Origin: Gammaproteobacteria bacterium
Lineage (GTDB): Bacteria > Pseudomonadota > Gammaproteobacteria > Steroidobacterales > GCA-2729495
DNA: 64,000 nucleotides
Direction of reading: 5' to 3'
Assembly (NCBI GenBank): GCA_030746435.1
Contig: JASLMV010000013.1
Coordinates: 1-64,000, forward strand
The position numbers were made by a program, and so were the translations under genes. Of the stretch, positions 19,787 to 29,272 are shown one piece after another; within the stretch, counting starts at the first letter, position 1, and each line of letters starts with the position of its first letter. The notes under the pieces were generated by a model. The model saw nothing but the letters and a program-made list of their open reading frames with translations, was not told the DNA's origin and made no database searches.

Positions 19787-20812
19787 ATGAATATCAGAAA
19801 CATCTTACTGGTTTGTGCTGGTCTGGTTATCGGCGCCGTAATGGTGCAGTTCAACATCTTTCCGGTCAGTGCACTGAAGAGCGCCCTCAAGCCGTCCGCG
19901 CCGCCCGTCCAGGCTAACAATGCGCCACGCTTTACCGGTGAAACCGTTGCGCCGCAGGTAGATCAGAGTATCCCGGGTGACACCAGTCAGCAAGGACTCA
20001 TAACGGAGCCACTGCTCTGGAAATCCAAGCATTTGCAGGCTGCTATTAATGTGCCGGTAGGTGTGTTTCATCCGCATGAGGGTGAATGGACCATGGGGCC
20101 GATCATGGAAAACAATGCGGAGCTCTTTAAGGGTAAGCGAGTTATGGAGATCGGCACAGGTTCCGGGTTAATCAGCCTGATCGCGGCCAAACACGGTGCC
20201 GTGAAGGTGGTGGCTACCGATATAAACCCGGCCGCGATCGAAAGCGTTACGATGAATGCGGAAGCGCTTGGGTACGGCGATATCGTCGAGGGCCGCCTGG
20301 TTGGGCCGGAGGACATGTCTGCCTATGCCGTCATCAATGACGATGAGCAGTTCGATGTGATCCTGTCGAACCCGCCATTCGCCCTAGACCTGGATGCGCC
20401 CGGTAACGATGCAGTGACCGACACGGGCGAGCTTGGCTTTTCTATCGTGCGCGGCCTCAAAAAGCATCTGGCATCGAACGGCACCGTGATACTTCTATAT
20501 GACTCATTGTTTTATCACCAGGTCATGGTGAAGTATGCGGAGTACATGGGTTACGACGTCAGGAATAATAACCCAAACGGCATGTACGGGTGGGCAGCGG
20601 AAGCATTGTTTAACAGTTACCTGCAGCGATTGCTTGAAAGTGAGAAGGTACCCCAGGATGCCTTTTCGTTTAACTACCATACGGATGAGGCGCTGGAGAT
20701 ACGCTACCTGAGGAACTTTGCGCTGAATCCCAAACAGATTAACTATCAGCCGCTGTTTGACCCACCGTCCAGGCAGCGCTACTACGCCGGCTTTATCGTT
20801 ATCCGTAATTAG
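19787..20812 (+). CDS. Membrane-anchored class I SAM-dependent methyltransferase
   Basis: The 341-residue protein begins with one hydrophobic segment (about 5-29) after a basic MNIRN start, then a Pro/Gln-rich linker, then a Rossmann-fold methyltransferase. Motif I is VMEIGTGSG (119-127), the acidic end of strand 2 is ATDINPAA, and motif IV is NPPF (195-198). NPPF is the signature of enzymes that methylate amide or exocyclic amine nitrogens, such as PrmC or RlmG-like proteins. The target is unknown. The anchor is unusual for this fold; an alternative is that translation starts later and the anchor is not made. A strong terminator follows. Confidence 0.75.
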   Translation: MNIRNILLVCAGLVIGAVMVQFNIFPVSALKSALKPSAPPVQANNAPRFTGETVAPQVDQSIPGDTSQQGLITEPLLWKSKHLQAAINVPVGVFHPHEGEWTMGPIMENNAELFKGKRVMEIGTGSGLISLIAAKHGAVKVVATDINPAAIESVTMNAEALGYGDIVEGRLVGPEDMSAYAVINDDEQFDVILSNPPFALDLDAPGNDAVTDTGELGFSIVRGLKKHLASNGTVILLYDSLFYHQVMVKYAEYMGYDVRNNNPNGMYGWAAEALFNSYLQRLLESEKVPQDAFSFNYHTDEALEIRYLRNFALNPKQINYQPLFDPPSRQRYYAGFIVIRN

Positions 20813-20831
20813 ATGCCGGTAGAAGACAGGG

Positions 20832-20863
20832 CGGCCGCTGACGATTCAGCGGCCGTTTCTTTT
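20832..20863 (+). terminator. Rho-independent terminator after the methyltransferase gene
   Basis: A perfect 10-bp stem (20832-20841 with 20846-20855) encloses a 4-base loop and is followed by TTTCTTTT. It separates the methyltransferase gene from prfC. Confidence 0.8.
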
Positions 20864-20948
20864 GGCTCCGGCCCCGGGACAGCAGTGCAGTGGTATGATG
20901 CCGCGCGCCCGGGGCACCGAAAGAAGCCATCGAACCGTATTTTGAAAC

Positions 20949-22565
20949 ATGAACAATTCTGCATACAACCCGGAACTGGCAAAGGATATTTCCCGGCGCC
21001 GCACTTTCGCGATTATTTCTCACCCCGATGCGGGTAAAACAACACTGACCGAAAAGCTGCTTATGTACGGTGGCGCCATTCAGGAAGCGGGGGCGGTAAA
21101 AGCGCGGCGAGCGGCCCGGCATGCGACATCCGACTGGCTGGAGATCGAGAAGCAGCGCGGAATCTCGGTCAGCAGTTCGGTAATGCAGTTCGAGTACGAC
21201 GGCCACACTATAAATCTGCTCGATACCCCCGGCCACGAAGACTTTTCAGAGGATACCTACCGGGTTCTAACTGCGGTGGATGCAGCTGTTATGGTCATTG
21301 ATGCAGCCAAGGGTGTTGAAGCGCAAACTATTAAGTTGCTCGAAGTGTGCCGCCTGCGTGATACGCCGATCATTACGTTCGTGAACAAGTTCGACCGCGA
21401 GGTCCGTGGACCGCTTGAAATACTGGAGGAGATCGAAGATACGCTGAAGATCGATTGTGCGCCGGTAAGCTGGCCCATCGGCATGGGCAAAAGTTTCCGG
21501 GGCGTATTCGATCTGCTGAGCGACAGGTTGCTGCGCTTCCGTGCCGGGGAGGAGCGCCAGAGCAAAGATACCGAGGTTCTGGAAGGGCTCGATAATCCGC
21601 GTCTGGATGAGCTCTTTCCCGAGGAAGCCGAGGTCCTGCGTGAGGAAGTCAACCTGATCCGCGGCGCAAGTTCCCCGTTTGATAAAGAGTTGTTCCTTGC
21701 GGGCATGCAAACACCCGTATTTTTCGGATCGGGTATTAATAATTTTGGTGTACAGGAGGTGCTGCACGCATTGATAGAGTGGGCCCCTGAACCGCAATCG
21801 CGAGAGGCGGCTGAGCGGTCGGTCGCGCCGGCCGAGGATCCGCTGACCGGTTTTGTGTTCAAGATCCAGGCCAATATGGACCCGAAACACCGGGACCGAA
21901 TCGCATTCTTCCGAATCTGTTCAGGCAGGTACAAGCCCGGGGTAAAAATGAATCACCTGCGGCTTGGCAGGGAAATGCGTATCGCTAATGCGCAGACTTT
22001 TCTGGCGAACTCCCGGAAAGCAAGCGACGAATCGGTAGCGGGTGACATCATCGGTATACACAACCACGGTCAGCTCCAGATCGGCGATACCCTGACTGAG
22101 GGGGAAGAACTGAGTTTTCGCGGGATTCCCTATTTTGCGCCGGAGCTGTTCGTGTCGGCCCGGCCTGCTGACCCGCTCAGGTCCAAGCAGCTGCATAAGG
22201 GCTTAAAGGAGCTTGGCGAAGAAGGCGCAGTGCAGGTGTTCAGCAACGAGCTCGGCAGGAAACTTCTGGGCGCGGTCGGCCGCCTGCAGTTCGATATCGT
22301 TGCTCACCGCCTGAAGGGTGAATACAACGTTGACGCGGCTTATGACCCGGTCGATATTTATACTGCCCGCTGGTTGAGCTTTCCGGATGAGGAAACACGC
22401 AAGACATTCCGGCAGCGGGAAGCTGCGTCACTGGCAGAAGATGTCGATGGCAATCTCGTTTATCTGGCACCCAGCCGTTACAAGCTACAGATCACACAGG
22501 AGCGTTTCCCTGGCGTAGGTTTCCATGCGACCCGCGAGCACGGCGAAGTCATAAGCCAGGGCTGA
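20949..22565 (+). CDS. prfC: Peptide chain release factor 3
   Basis: RF3 is the GTPase that removes RF1/RF2 from the ribosome after termination. The 538-residue protein has P-loop [15 protein letters not shown], switch region [30 protein letters not shown] and the RF3-specific C-terminal half (FQLQ-like domain with [18 protein letters not shown]). Length is that of the family. It appears to be monocistronic, following a terminator. Confidence 0.96.
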   Translation: MNNSAYNPELAKDISRRRTFAIISHPDAGKTTLTEKLLMYGGAIQEAGAVKARRAARHATSDWLEIEKQRGISVSSSVMQFEYDGHTINLLDTPGHEDFSEDTYRVLTAVDAAVMVIDAAKGVEAQTIKLLEVCRLRDTPIITFVNKFDREVRGPLEILEEIEDTLKIDCAPVSWPIGMGKSFRGVFDLLSDRLLRFRAGEERQSKDTEVLEGLDNPRLDELFPEEAEVLREEVNLIRGASSPFDKELFLAGMQTPVFFGSGINNFGVQEVLHALIEWAPEPQSREAAERSVAPAEDPLTGFVFKIQANMDPKHRDRIAFFRICSGRYKPGVKMNHLRLGREMRIANAQTFLANSRKASDESVAGDIIGIHNHGQLQIGDTLTEGEELSFRGIPYFAPELFVSARPADPLRSKQLHKGLKELGEEGAVQVFSNELGRKLLGAVGRLQFDIVAHRLKGEYNVDAAYDPVDIYTARWLSFPDEETRKTFRQREAASLAEDVDGNLVYLAPSRYKLQITQERFPGVGFHATREHGEVISQG

Positions 22566-22588
22566 CGCCAGAAAAGCGACCCGGTTCC

Positions 22589-22616
22589 TTTGCCGGGTTC
22601 ATGGTTTTGCTATGAT
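22589..22616 (+). promoter_or_regulatory. Possible promoter before the glycosyltransferase gene
   Basis: TTTGCC and TATGAT are 16 bases apart, 40 bases before the ATG. The -35 box is weak. It overlaps a small ACCCGG/CCGGGT hairpin that may end prfC transcription. Confidence 0.3.
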
Positions 22617-22655
22617 TCCGGCGTGCCCAAATATTGGCACAAGCGCCTGATACTT

Positions 22656-23894
22656 ATGAAAATACTATTTTTCAGCGATAACTTTCCGCCCGAATCCAAT
22701 GCGCCCGCCATACGCACACTGGAGCATGCGCGGGAATGGGTGAATGCCGGACACGAGGTAACGGTCGTCACCTGCGCGCCGAATTTTCCAACCGGCAAGG
22801 TGTTCGAGGGTTACAGCAACAACCTGTATCAGACCGAAGAGGTTGACGCCATCCGGGTGGTGCGCGTCTGGAGCTTCATTGCGGCGAACGAGGGGTCGGT
22901 GAAGCGCATTATCGATTACGTCAGTTACATGATCAGCGCGACGATCGCAGCGGTGTTCCTGCCCCGGCCGGACGTCATAGTCGGGACCTCGCCCCAGCTT
23001 TTTGCAGCTGTGGCGGCATGGCTAACTTCGAAGTTCAAACGTCGGCCTTTTGTGTTCGAACTCCGTGACCTCTGGCCGGAATCGATCCTGGCCGTGGGTG
23101 CTATGGAAAAGGGTTTGATGGTCGGATGGCTGGAGCGCTTCGTGAGTTTTCTATACCGGCAGGCCGACCTGATGGTGCCGGTCACGCAGGCATTCGCGGA
23201 TATCCTGGAACAAGAGGGCGTAGTGCCGGAAAAAATACTCATTATCACCAACGGCATCGAACCAGGCAGCCACCAGTTAACCGAGTCCCGCGAAGAAGTG
23301 CGCGCCAAGTGGAACATACCGGCCGACGCATTTGTCGGGGGCTTTATCGGCACGTTGGGCATGGCCCACGGCATCAGCACGATTCTCGACGCCGCCGAGC
23401 TGGCGCGTGAAGACGCAACCCTGCATTTCGTAGTCATGGGGGACGGCGCCGACAAGGAACAAATTCATTTGCTCGCGCAGCGTAAGGGATTGCAAAACGT
23501 TTCGGTCATCGACGGGCAGCCCCGCCAGGATGCACTGAATATGCTTGGCGCTCTCGACGTATCCCTGGTGTTGTTGCGGAATGAGCCGCTGTTCGAGACC
23601 GTGATTCCATCCAAAATTTTTGAAGCGATGGAATTCAGGAAACCAATATTGCTGGGGGTGCGTGGCGAGAGCGCCGACATCGTCGTGAACCAGACCAGGA
23701 GCGGCATTGCCTTTACACCCGAAGACGCACCGGCACTGCTTGGGCATCTCGAAGCATTACGTGATGATCCGGACCGCTGTGCGGAGCTGGGCCGGAACGG
23801 GCGCAGCGCCGTCGAAACCAGCTTCAGGCGGTCTGAGCTCGCCGCCCGGATGCTGGCGGCAATCGAAGCGCTGGATCCCGCGTTACCAGACTGA
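22656..23894 (+). CDS. Glycosyltransferase family 4, WbuB-like
   Basis: This is a GT-B fold glycosyltransferase of 412 residues, likely acting at the inner membrane on a lipid-linked sugar. The N-terminal half opens with MKILFFSDNFPPESNAPAIR and VVTCAPNFPTGKVF, typical of the WbuB group that transfers N-acetylfucosamine or similar sugars. The C-terminal half holds GFIGTLGMAHG and the EX7E-type segment VIPSKIFEAMEFRKPILLG. An open frame runs 22 codons further upstream, but the ATG at 22656 fits the family start. It is alone, without other polysaccharide genes nearby. Confidence 0.85.
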   Translation: MKILFFSDNFPPESNAPAIRTLEHAREWVNAGHEVTVVTCAPNFPTGKVFEGYSNNLYQTEEVDAIRVVRVWSFIAANEGSVKRIIDYVSYMISATIAAVFLPRPDVIVGTSPQLFAAVAAWLTSKFKRRPFVFELRDLWPESILAVGAMEKGLMVGWLERFVSFLYRQADLMVPVTQAFADILEQEGVVPEKILIITNGIEPGSHQLTESREEVRAKWNIPADAFVGGFIGTLGMAHGISTILDAAELAREDATLHFVVMGDGADKEQIHLLAQRKGLQNVSVIDGQPRQDALNMLGALDVSLVLLRNEPLFETVIPSKIFEAMEFRKPILLGVRGESADIVVNQTRSGIAFTPEDAPALLGHLEALRDDPDRCAELGRNGRSAVETSFRRSELAARMLAAIEALDPALPD

Positions 23895-24031
23895 TTGCCG
23901 CAAAGCGCCGCCGGCCTGGCGCGCAGCGATGCTGCACTGTAAAAAGGCTGGTTTCGGTCCATACTTCCCTGACTAGACCTAGCAGCATCAGTGAGTTATG
24001 GTGCTTACTTCTTGGTTTACGTGACCGGGAA

Positions 24032-26419
24032 ATGGAACTGGACGTTGCACTACGGAAGGGATTTCGTCTGGGCGATTGGGAAATCAGACCAATCGAGGGC
24101 TTGGTTACCGGCCCGCAGGGAGCGCGGCATCTACAGCCCAAGACCATAGACGTACTCGTGTGCCTGGCCGCATCCAATGGCCAGGTAGTAACCCGCGATG
24201 AGCTTATCGCCCGGGTATGGGGCGGCAATGCCGTCGCCGATGAACCGCTGACCCGCTGCATTCATGAAATTCGCCGCGGGCTTAATGACCAGCGCGAGCA
24301 GCCCACCTATATACAGACCATCCCGAAACGTGGCTATCGCTTGCTGGTTCCGGTCGAGGAACTCGATGCCACGCGCAATCCGGCGACCATTCCACCCGAA
24401 CCACCCGTCAACCTTTTCTGGCAGGTTACCCGCCAGCGAGTCCTGTGGGTCGGGGCGGTGTATGCGGTGCTTGCATGGGTTTTCGTGCAATTGGCCCGCT
24501 ATGCAGAAGAGATCGCAAGTGTCGACCAGTTGCCGCCCGCCTGGTTGATGCCTGCACTGGTCATCACGTTGTTGCTTGGTTTCCCGGTTGCGGTTTTCTT
24601 CGCGTGGGTCAAACAACTCAAGTTCGATGCAGACGGACCGGTTGGTCGTAGTATCCCGGGCATGTTTTCATTACTGTGGTCGCGACGCGGAGTCGACCTG
24701 GTGCTGGTAACGCTGGTTATCTCGGTTCTGGCGGGGATGGCCTTCGATATCGTGCCACCGAGTGTAGGCCGGGCGAACGGATTCGCGACATACAGTATTG
24801 CCGTGGTCCCCTTCGACAGCGGTCAGGAACCGGCCGAGGATAACTGGCTCGGCGAGGGTTTCGCCGATGACCTGCGCAGCCGTCTGGATTCCTACGAATA
24901 CCTTGATGTGAGCAGCCGCACCGCTTCATTTCGGGATTCGCTGCAGCAACTCGATGCGCAGCAAATAGGCAAGGAACTCGGTGTCCAGTACCTGCTGCAG
25001 GGGTGGGTAATCGGGACTCTGGATGGCCCCGGTTTTGGCGACCACAACACTATTCGCGTTAATGCCCGTTTGCTGGATACGGTGACCGGTTTTGAAATCT
25101 GGTCGGAATCATTTAACCGCGACGCATCCCGTTTGTTCGACCTCCAGCAGGAAATAAGCCGGCGCGTTGTGGTGTCACTCGGTCTTAGCGATTCACCGCG
25201 ACAGGCCTCGGATGCGATGGGCAATCCGCGTATCGATGTTGCGGCTTACGACAGCTACCTTCGCGGCCTCAATCAATTGCGCAAAGCAGACAGTGTTGCG
25301 CGTGCCTCCCTGGCCGCCCAGTTTTTCCGGCACGCACTCGCAGCAGATGCCCGCATGCCGATGGCACGGAATGGCCTTTGCCGGGCGTACGTAAGGGAAC
25401 TGGAGCTGGGCGGATCCGATCAGGTTTATGGCGCGGCGAACAGTGCCTGTGCAGAAGCCCTGTTGCAAAGTCCGGTCTCACCTGCATCGCACCTTGCGCT
25501 GGGTGATTTCTACTTTGTTACGGGCCACCCCAAGCAGGCCGTTAAGGAATACGAGTGGGTTACCGACAAGAGTCCGGATAACGTCGATGCGTGGCTGGGC
25601 ATGGCCAGGGTGTTCGAATCTCTGGCGCTGCCCGTAGATGCAGAGCGCGCCTATCAGACCGGTCTCGGGGTTCAGCCCGATAACACGGATATACAGGAAG
25701 CGTATGTTGCGTTCCTGCTGGCCGAGGGTCACTACGCGGATGCAGTGAACGTGGCCCGCAAGCTCGTCATGCTCGACCGGGAGAGGGTGCAGGCTTACGA
25801 TTATCTTGCGACCGCGCTCTTTATGACGGGTAAATTCGAGGCCTCGATTCAGGCAAGCCGTCAGGTTATCAGCCGCGATCCCACCCGTGCGATTGCGGTA
25901 AAGAATATCGCGCAGAGCTACTACTATCTTGAGCGTTTCGACAGGGCGGTCGCTATTTACAGGCAGGCCGCGAGGTTTCTGCCGGACGATCACTACGTAA
26001 TGGGCCTGCTGGCTACCGCCTATGCTCAACTCGACGGCGACGAGTCGACTACCGAGGCCCTTAAGGCTTTCCTCCGGGCTCGCCGGCTCGCTGAGCGAGA
26101 GCTGCAGTCGAACCCGGATGAGGCGGTTACCATAGTCAACCTTGCCTACTATTGTGCCGCGCTGGACGATAAATTCTGCGCCGGCAGATACCTGGCCGAT
26201 GCGCTGCAGATGGCCCCGGATGATGTCCGGGTCCATTACGGTGCAGCACTGGTCCACATGCAGATGGGCGACACAGCAGCCGCATCTGCTGCAACGGCGC
26301 GGGCATTGCGGATGGGCTATCCGCAGGTCCTGATACTGACAGACCCGCTGCTGGCCACAGTCTGGTCCGAACGACGCTTCGTCACAGCCCGGCTCTCGGA
26401 GCTGTTTACCGTCCAATAG
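24032..26419 (+). CDS. CadC-like membrane transcriptional regulator with TPR domain
   Basis: A 795-residue one-component regulator. Residues about 10-108 form an OmpR/CadC-type winged helix (RHLQPKTIDVLVCLAASNGQVVTRDELIARVW, a partial block, ending in TIPKRGYRLL). Three hydrophobic segments follow (about 130-150, 168-190, 215-238). Next comes a domain with IAVVPFDSG and LGEGFADDLRSRL, like the TolB-N or FlgO-type domain found in many such proteins. The last 350 residues are tetratricopeptide repeats. The protein probably senses something at the envelope and binds DNA from the membrane. Target genes are unknown; it is monocistronic. Confidence 0.85.
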   Translation: MELDVALRKGFRLGDWEIRPIEGLVTGPQGARHLQPKTIDVLVCLAASNGQVVTRDELIARVWGGNAVADEPLTRCIHEIRRGLNDQREQPTYIQTIPKRGYRLLVPVEELDATRNPATIPPEPPVNLFWQVTRQRVLWVGAVYAVLAWVFVQLARYAEEIASVDQLPPAWLMPALVITLLLGFPVAVFFAWVKQLKFDADGPVGRSIPGMFSLLWSRRGVDLVLVTLVISVLAGMAFDIVPPSVGRANGFATYSIAVVPFDSGQEPAEDNWLGEGFADDLRSRLDSYEYLDVSSRTASFRDSLQQLDAQQIGKELGVQYLLQGWVIGTLDGPGFGDHNTIRVNARLLDTVTGFEIWSESFNRDASRLFDLQQEISRRVVVSLGLSDSPRQASDAMGNPRIDVAAYDSYLRGLNQLRKADSVARASLAAQFFRHALAADARMPMARNGLCRAYVRELELGGSDQVYGAANSACAEALLQSPVSPASHLALGDFYFVTGHPKQAVKEYEWVTDKSPDNVDAWLGMARVFESLALPVDAERAYQTGLGVQPDNTDIQEAYVAFLLAEGHYADAVNVARKLVMLDRERVQAYDYLATALFMTGKFEASIQASRQVISRDPTRAIAVKNIAQSYYYLERFDRAVAIYRQAARFLPDDHYVMGLLATAYAQLDGDESTTEALKAFLRARRLAERELQSNPDEAVTIVNLAYYCAALDDKFCAGRYLADALQMAPDDVRVHYGAALVHMQMGDTAAASAATARALRMGYPQVLILTDPLLATVWSERRFVTARLSELFTVQ

Positions 26420-26635
26420 TTACCATATCTGGGCAGCCAGACCCATAAAGGGTTCTATAAATAAAAAAATAAGGGAAAAGCAAGCTCTCCATCAGCCAAA
26501 TCCACCCTGATTTCTCCACTGTGGCGGTGCCTGACGGGCGTTCGATAAGTTCGTCAGGCCGGCAGACCCCGGTAAGCAGAAACAACTTTAAGCCGGTACG
26601 CCTGACCGAGAACAAGAATCACGAGGAGCAGGAAA

Positions 26636-26755
26636 ATGACAACGGCAATATTCAAGAAGGAACCTGTCCGTGGTCTCATCTACTACATAGTGATGATTAG
26701 TAACTCTGCGGGTATTACATATCTCATATACCTCTACATGAACGGCTTGATATGA
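26636..26755 (+). CDS. Possible 39-residue membrane peptide
   Basis: A short ORF begins with ATG at 26636, preceded at good distance by the strong Shine-Dalgarno GAGGAGCAGG. It encodes 39 residues: a basic start (IFKKEPVRG) and one long hydrophobic segment (about 14-35). The TGA overlaps the ATG of the next short ORF as ATGA. No family is recognised. The ribosome-binding site and the membrane-peptide composition support it; its small size keeps confidence low. Confidence 0.4.
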   Translation: MTTAIFKKEPVRGLIYYIVMISNSAGITYLIYLYMNGLI

Positions 26756-26910
26756 GAGCGCTGGCCGACCGGGCCGGCAGGTTGTTTACCAGCGTGCCGG
26801 TCCGGCTTGCCTGTTTCAGCTTCTTATGCTCCCGGGGTATTCCACACTATGCACAGGCAGCGGTTGCGACTAGAACGCACAAAACAACTATAAAGTTGCA
26901 GCCTGAATGA
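26752..26910 (+). CDS. Possible 52-residue ORF linking the small peptide to the MBL-fold gene
   Basis: This ORF starts in the ATGA that ends the 39-residue ORF and ends in the ATGA that starts the MBL-fold gene, so all three could be translationally coupled. The product is basic, with a short hydrophobic stretch (VRLACFSFL). An 11-bp hairpin (26769-26779 with 26795-26805, one G-U pair) lies within it, so the segment may instead be a structured leader. No family is recognised. Confidence 0.25.
   Translation: MRALADRAGRLFTSVPVRLACFSFLCSRGIPHYAQAAVATRTHKTTIKLQPE
26769..26805 (+). promoter_or_regulatory. Strong stem-loop before the MBL-fold gene
   Basis: An 11-bp G+C-rich stem with a 15-base loop, without a T run, so not a simple terminator. 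It could be an mRNA stability or translation element for the downstream gene. Confidence 0.4.
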
Positions 26911-28319
26911 ATTTTCAAATCCTGTCACATGCGTCGCTCGTGGTCCGGGCAGCCGGCACCACGTTGCTAATCGACCCCTGGATACTGGGCAGTTGCTACT
27001 GGCGTTCATGGTGGAACTATCCGCCGGTGGACCCGGCGCTAATGGATGGCCTGCAGCCGGACGCCATCTATCTGAGCCATGTGCACTGGGATTATTTTCA
27101 CGGTCCCACCCTGAAAAAGTTCCCGCGCGATACACATATTTATATTCCTTACGAACGGTCGCCCCGCGTGCGGCGCGACCTGTTACGGCTGGGTTTCAAA
27201 AATATCCGGGAGCTCGACCACGGAGCAGGAGTTAAACTTGCCGACGATTTCCGCATCACTTCATATCAGTTTGCCTCGCCGTGGGGCGACAGTGCGCTGA
27301 TAATTGAGGCGGAGGGCGTCACGCTTTTTGATGCCAACGATAGCAAGCTTATGGGTGCGCCGTTGAGGCAGATCCTCAAACGCCATGGCGCTATTGATTT
27401 TGCGTTCCGCAACCACAGCTCTGCCAACGACCGGATTTGCACACAGTACACGGACGACGATGAGGAATATACGGAAGATCCGACGCAATACATAGATTCC
27501 TTCATGTGGTTCATGAACAAGGTGCAGCCTAAATACGCGATTCCTTTCGCGAGTAGCTGCTGTCACCTGCATCGTGATGTGTACAACCTGAACAGTTTTG
27601 TCATGACGCCCTCGCTGGTAAAGGAGCGTATAGACGAACAGGGCGGGCTCGTCGCTTCAGAGCTGAAGATTATGCTGAGTGGCGATTCGTGGGATTCCGG
27701 GGACGGGTTCAGTATCGCCGAACACACCTGGTTCAGCGACCGGGAAGCGCACCTGGAGCAATACCGGGAACAGGTTGCAGATAAGCTCGAGCAGACCTAT
27801 GCCAAAGAAGACAGCATCGATATCCAGCTTAAGGACTTCGAGCACTTCTTCCGTAAGTTTTTTGCAGCGGTGCCCGGGTTCCGCAAGCGGGCGCTTCGCG
27901 ATAAGCCGCTGGCTTTCTGCGCAACCACGAGCAGCAGCCGAAAATGGTTTCTCGTAGACATGGCAGAAGAATGCGTCAGCGAGATTGATGCAGACAGCTT
28001 GCCGGAGCACGTAATCGTTTACGAAGCGCCGGCGGCGATCCTGAAGCATGTGCTGGCGGCCAACATGTTTAGCCACGCGGGCATCAGCAAGCGGGTTATT
28101 TATCGCTGCCGCAAGGCTGATGCGCCTTACCTGGCACAGTGGAAAGTTTTGCTGGCGGCGTCTGAATATGACGCGATACCGTTGTCGCAGCTGTTTTCCT
28201 GGCGGACTTTCAAGAGTTACTGGCCGCGCTGGCGCGAGATACTTGTATACCTGTATGTCATATGGAAGCGGCGATCAGGGCTGACCTTGCGGGAAATCGA
28301 GGCTGAGTTGCAACGCTGA
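26907..28319 (+). CDS. MBL-fold metallohydrolase-like protein with altered metal motif
   Basis: A 470-residue protein of the metallo-beta-lactamase superfamily, of the UlaG or CMP-sialate-hydroxylase-like type. The start MNFQILSHASLVV and the LLIDPWILG strand are typical. The metal motif reads H58-V-H60-W-D62-Y63, where the usual sixth residue is His; H65 follows. A later FRNHSSAND, and SSCCHLHRD, could supply other ligands. The C-terminal 200 residues are helical and not recognised. The next gene, an esterase, follows after 12 bases, so the two probably form one unit. The substrate is unknown. Confidence 0.75.
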   Translation: MNFQILSHASLVVRAAGTTLLIDPWILGSCYWRSWWNYPPVDPALMDGLQPDAIYLSHVHWDYFHGPTLKKFPRDTHIYIPYERSPRVRRDLLRLGFKNIRELDHGAGVKLADDFRITSYQFASPWGDSALIIEAEGVTLFDANDSKLMGAPLRQILKRHGAIDFAFRNHSSANDRICTQYTDDDEEYTEDPTQYIDSFMWFMNKVQPKYAIPFASSCCHLHRDVYNLNSFVMTPSLVKERIDEQGGLVASELKIMLSGDSWDSGDGFSIAEHTWFSDREAHLEQYREQVADKLEQTYAKEDSIDIQLKDFEHFFRKFFAAVPGFRKRALRDKPLAFCATTSSSRKWFLVDMAEECVSEIDADSLPEHVIVYEAPAAILKHVLAANMFSHAGISKRVIYRCRKADAPYLAQWKVLLAASEYDAIPLSQLFSWRTFKSYWPRWREILVYLYVIWKRRSGLTLREIEAELQR

Positions 28320-28331
28320 TGCATTAAATCA

Positions 28332-29234
28332 ATGCAAGGGTTGTCTCTCAAACAGAAGATCGGAGTCCGGCTTATCCGGATTGTTTCTGCTTCGGTGTTT
28401 GGTTACCTGGCATTTAAGAAGCGCGGCATACAGGTCGACCGCCAGGAATTTCATTACGGTGAGCACCGCGACGAGCGGCTGGATTTACAGCGACCGCGTG
28501 AAGGTACCCCGGCCAGGGACACCGCGATCATTTATATGCATGGCGGTGGCTGGATAGCTTGTGGCAAGAAGTACTATCCGGCCGACCTGCAGTTTCTGTG
28601 CGATGCAGGGTTTACGGTATTCAATGTCGAGTATCCACTGGCGCCGGAGCATCCGAATCCACTGCTGCTGCAGTCAATATTGCGCGCTGCCGCATGGATA
28701 AAGCAGGAATACCCGGAATTCAAAAGTGTGCACATGATGGGCGATTCTGCGGGCGCGAACCTGTCCGCGATGTATGCGGTGCTGTGGGCCAACCCGGAGC
28801 TGATGCCGCCCCTGGCCGGTGAGTTCGGGAAAGACGAATTGCCGGAGCCCGCGAGCGTCGTTTCCATGTACGGGCTGCTGGACCGCGAAACGCTGCTGGG
28901 CGACAACCCTGACGAGATCGGCGCCGTGCCCAGGCTGTTTATGCAAGGTTACGGTGGCGTCGAGACCTTAAAGCCCGGCCCGATTGTGCCTTCGGGCGCC
29001 ATCACGCCGATGGATCTCAAGTGGGCGAATCATCCGCCGTGTTTTCTTGGTGTCGGCGATATCGATTTCCTGGTTGAGTCGTCGGCACGTTATGCGACGG
29101 AACTCGGGCAGAGAAATATTGCCTTTACGCACAAAATCTATCCCGGCGCACCGCACGGCTTTTTCAACTATAACCATGAGCAAACGCCGCAGCTCAAGCA
29201 GGACGTGCTTGAGTTTTTGGAAGGCGTCGGCTGA
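28332..29234 (+). CDS. Alpha/beta hydrolase, hormone-sensitive-lipase type
   Basis: A 300-residue esterase or lipase. The oxyanion-hole motif HGGGW is at residues 70-74, and the nucleophile elbow GDSAG has its serine at 139. The acid is probably in VGDIDFLVESS and the histidine in PHGFFNY. This is the HSL (family IV) arrangement. A weakly hydrophobic N-terminus (about 12-28) may bind membrane. It follows the MBL-fold gene by 12 bases. The natural ester is unknown. Confidence 0.87.
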   Translation: MQGLSLKQKIGVRLIRIVSASVFGYLAFKKRGIQVDRQEFHYGEHRDERLDLQRPREGTPARDTAIIYMHGGGWIACGKKYYPADLQFLCDAGFTVFNVEYPLAPEHPNPLLLQSILRAAAWIKQEYPEFKSVHMMGDSAGANLSAMYAVLWANPELMPPLAGEFGKDELPEPASVVSMYGLLDRETLLGDNPDEIGAVPRLFMQGYGGVETLKPGPIVPSGAITPMDLKWANHPPCFLGVGDIDFLVESSARYATELGQRNIAFTHKIYPGAPHGFFNYNHEQTPQLKQDVLEFLEGVG

Positions 29235-29272
29235 AATTAAGTCTTGCCAGCCATTACCGGATAACAGGCCTG

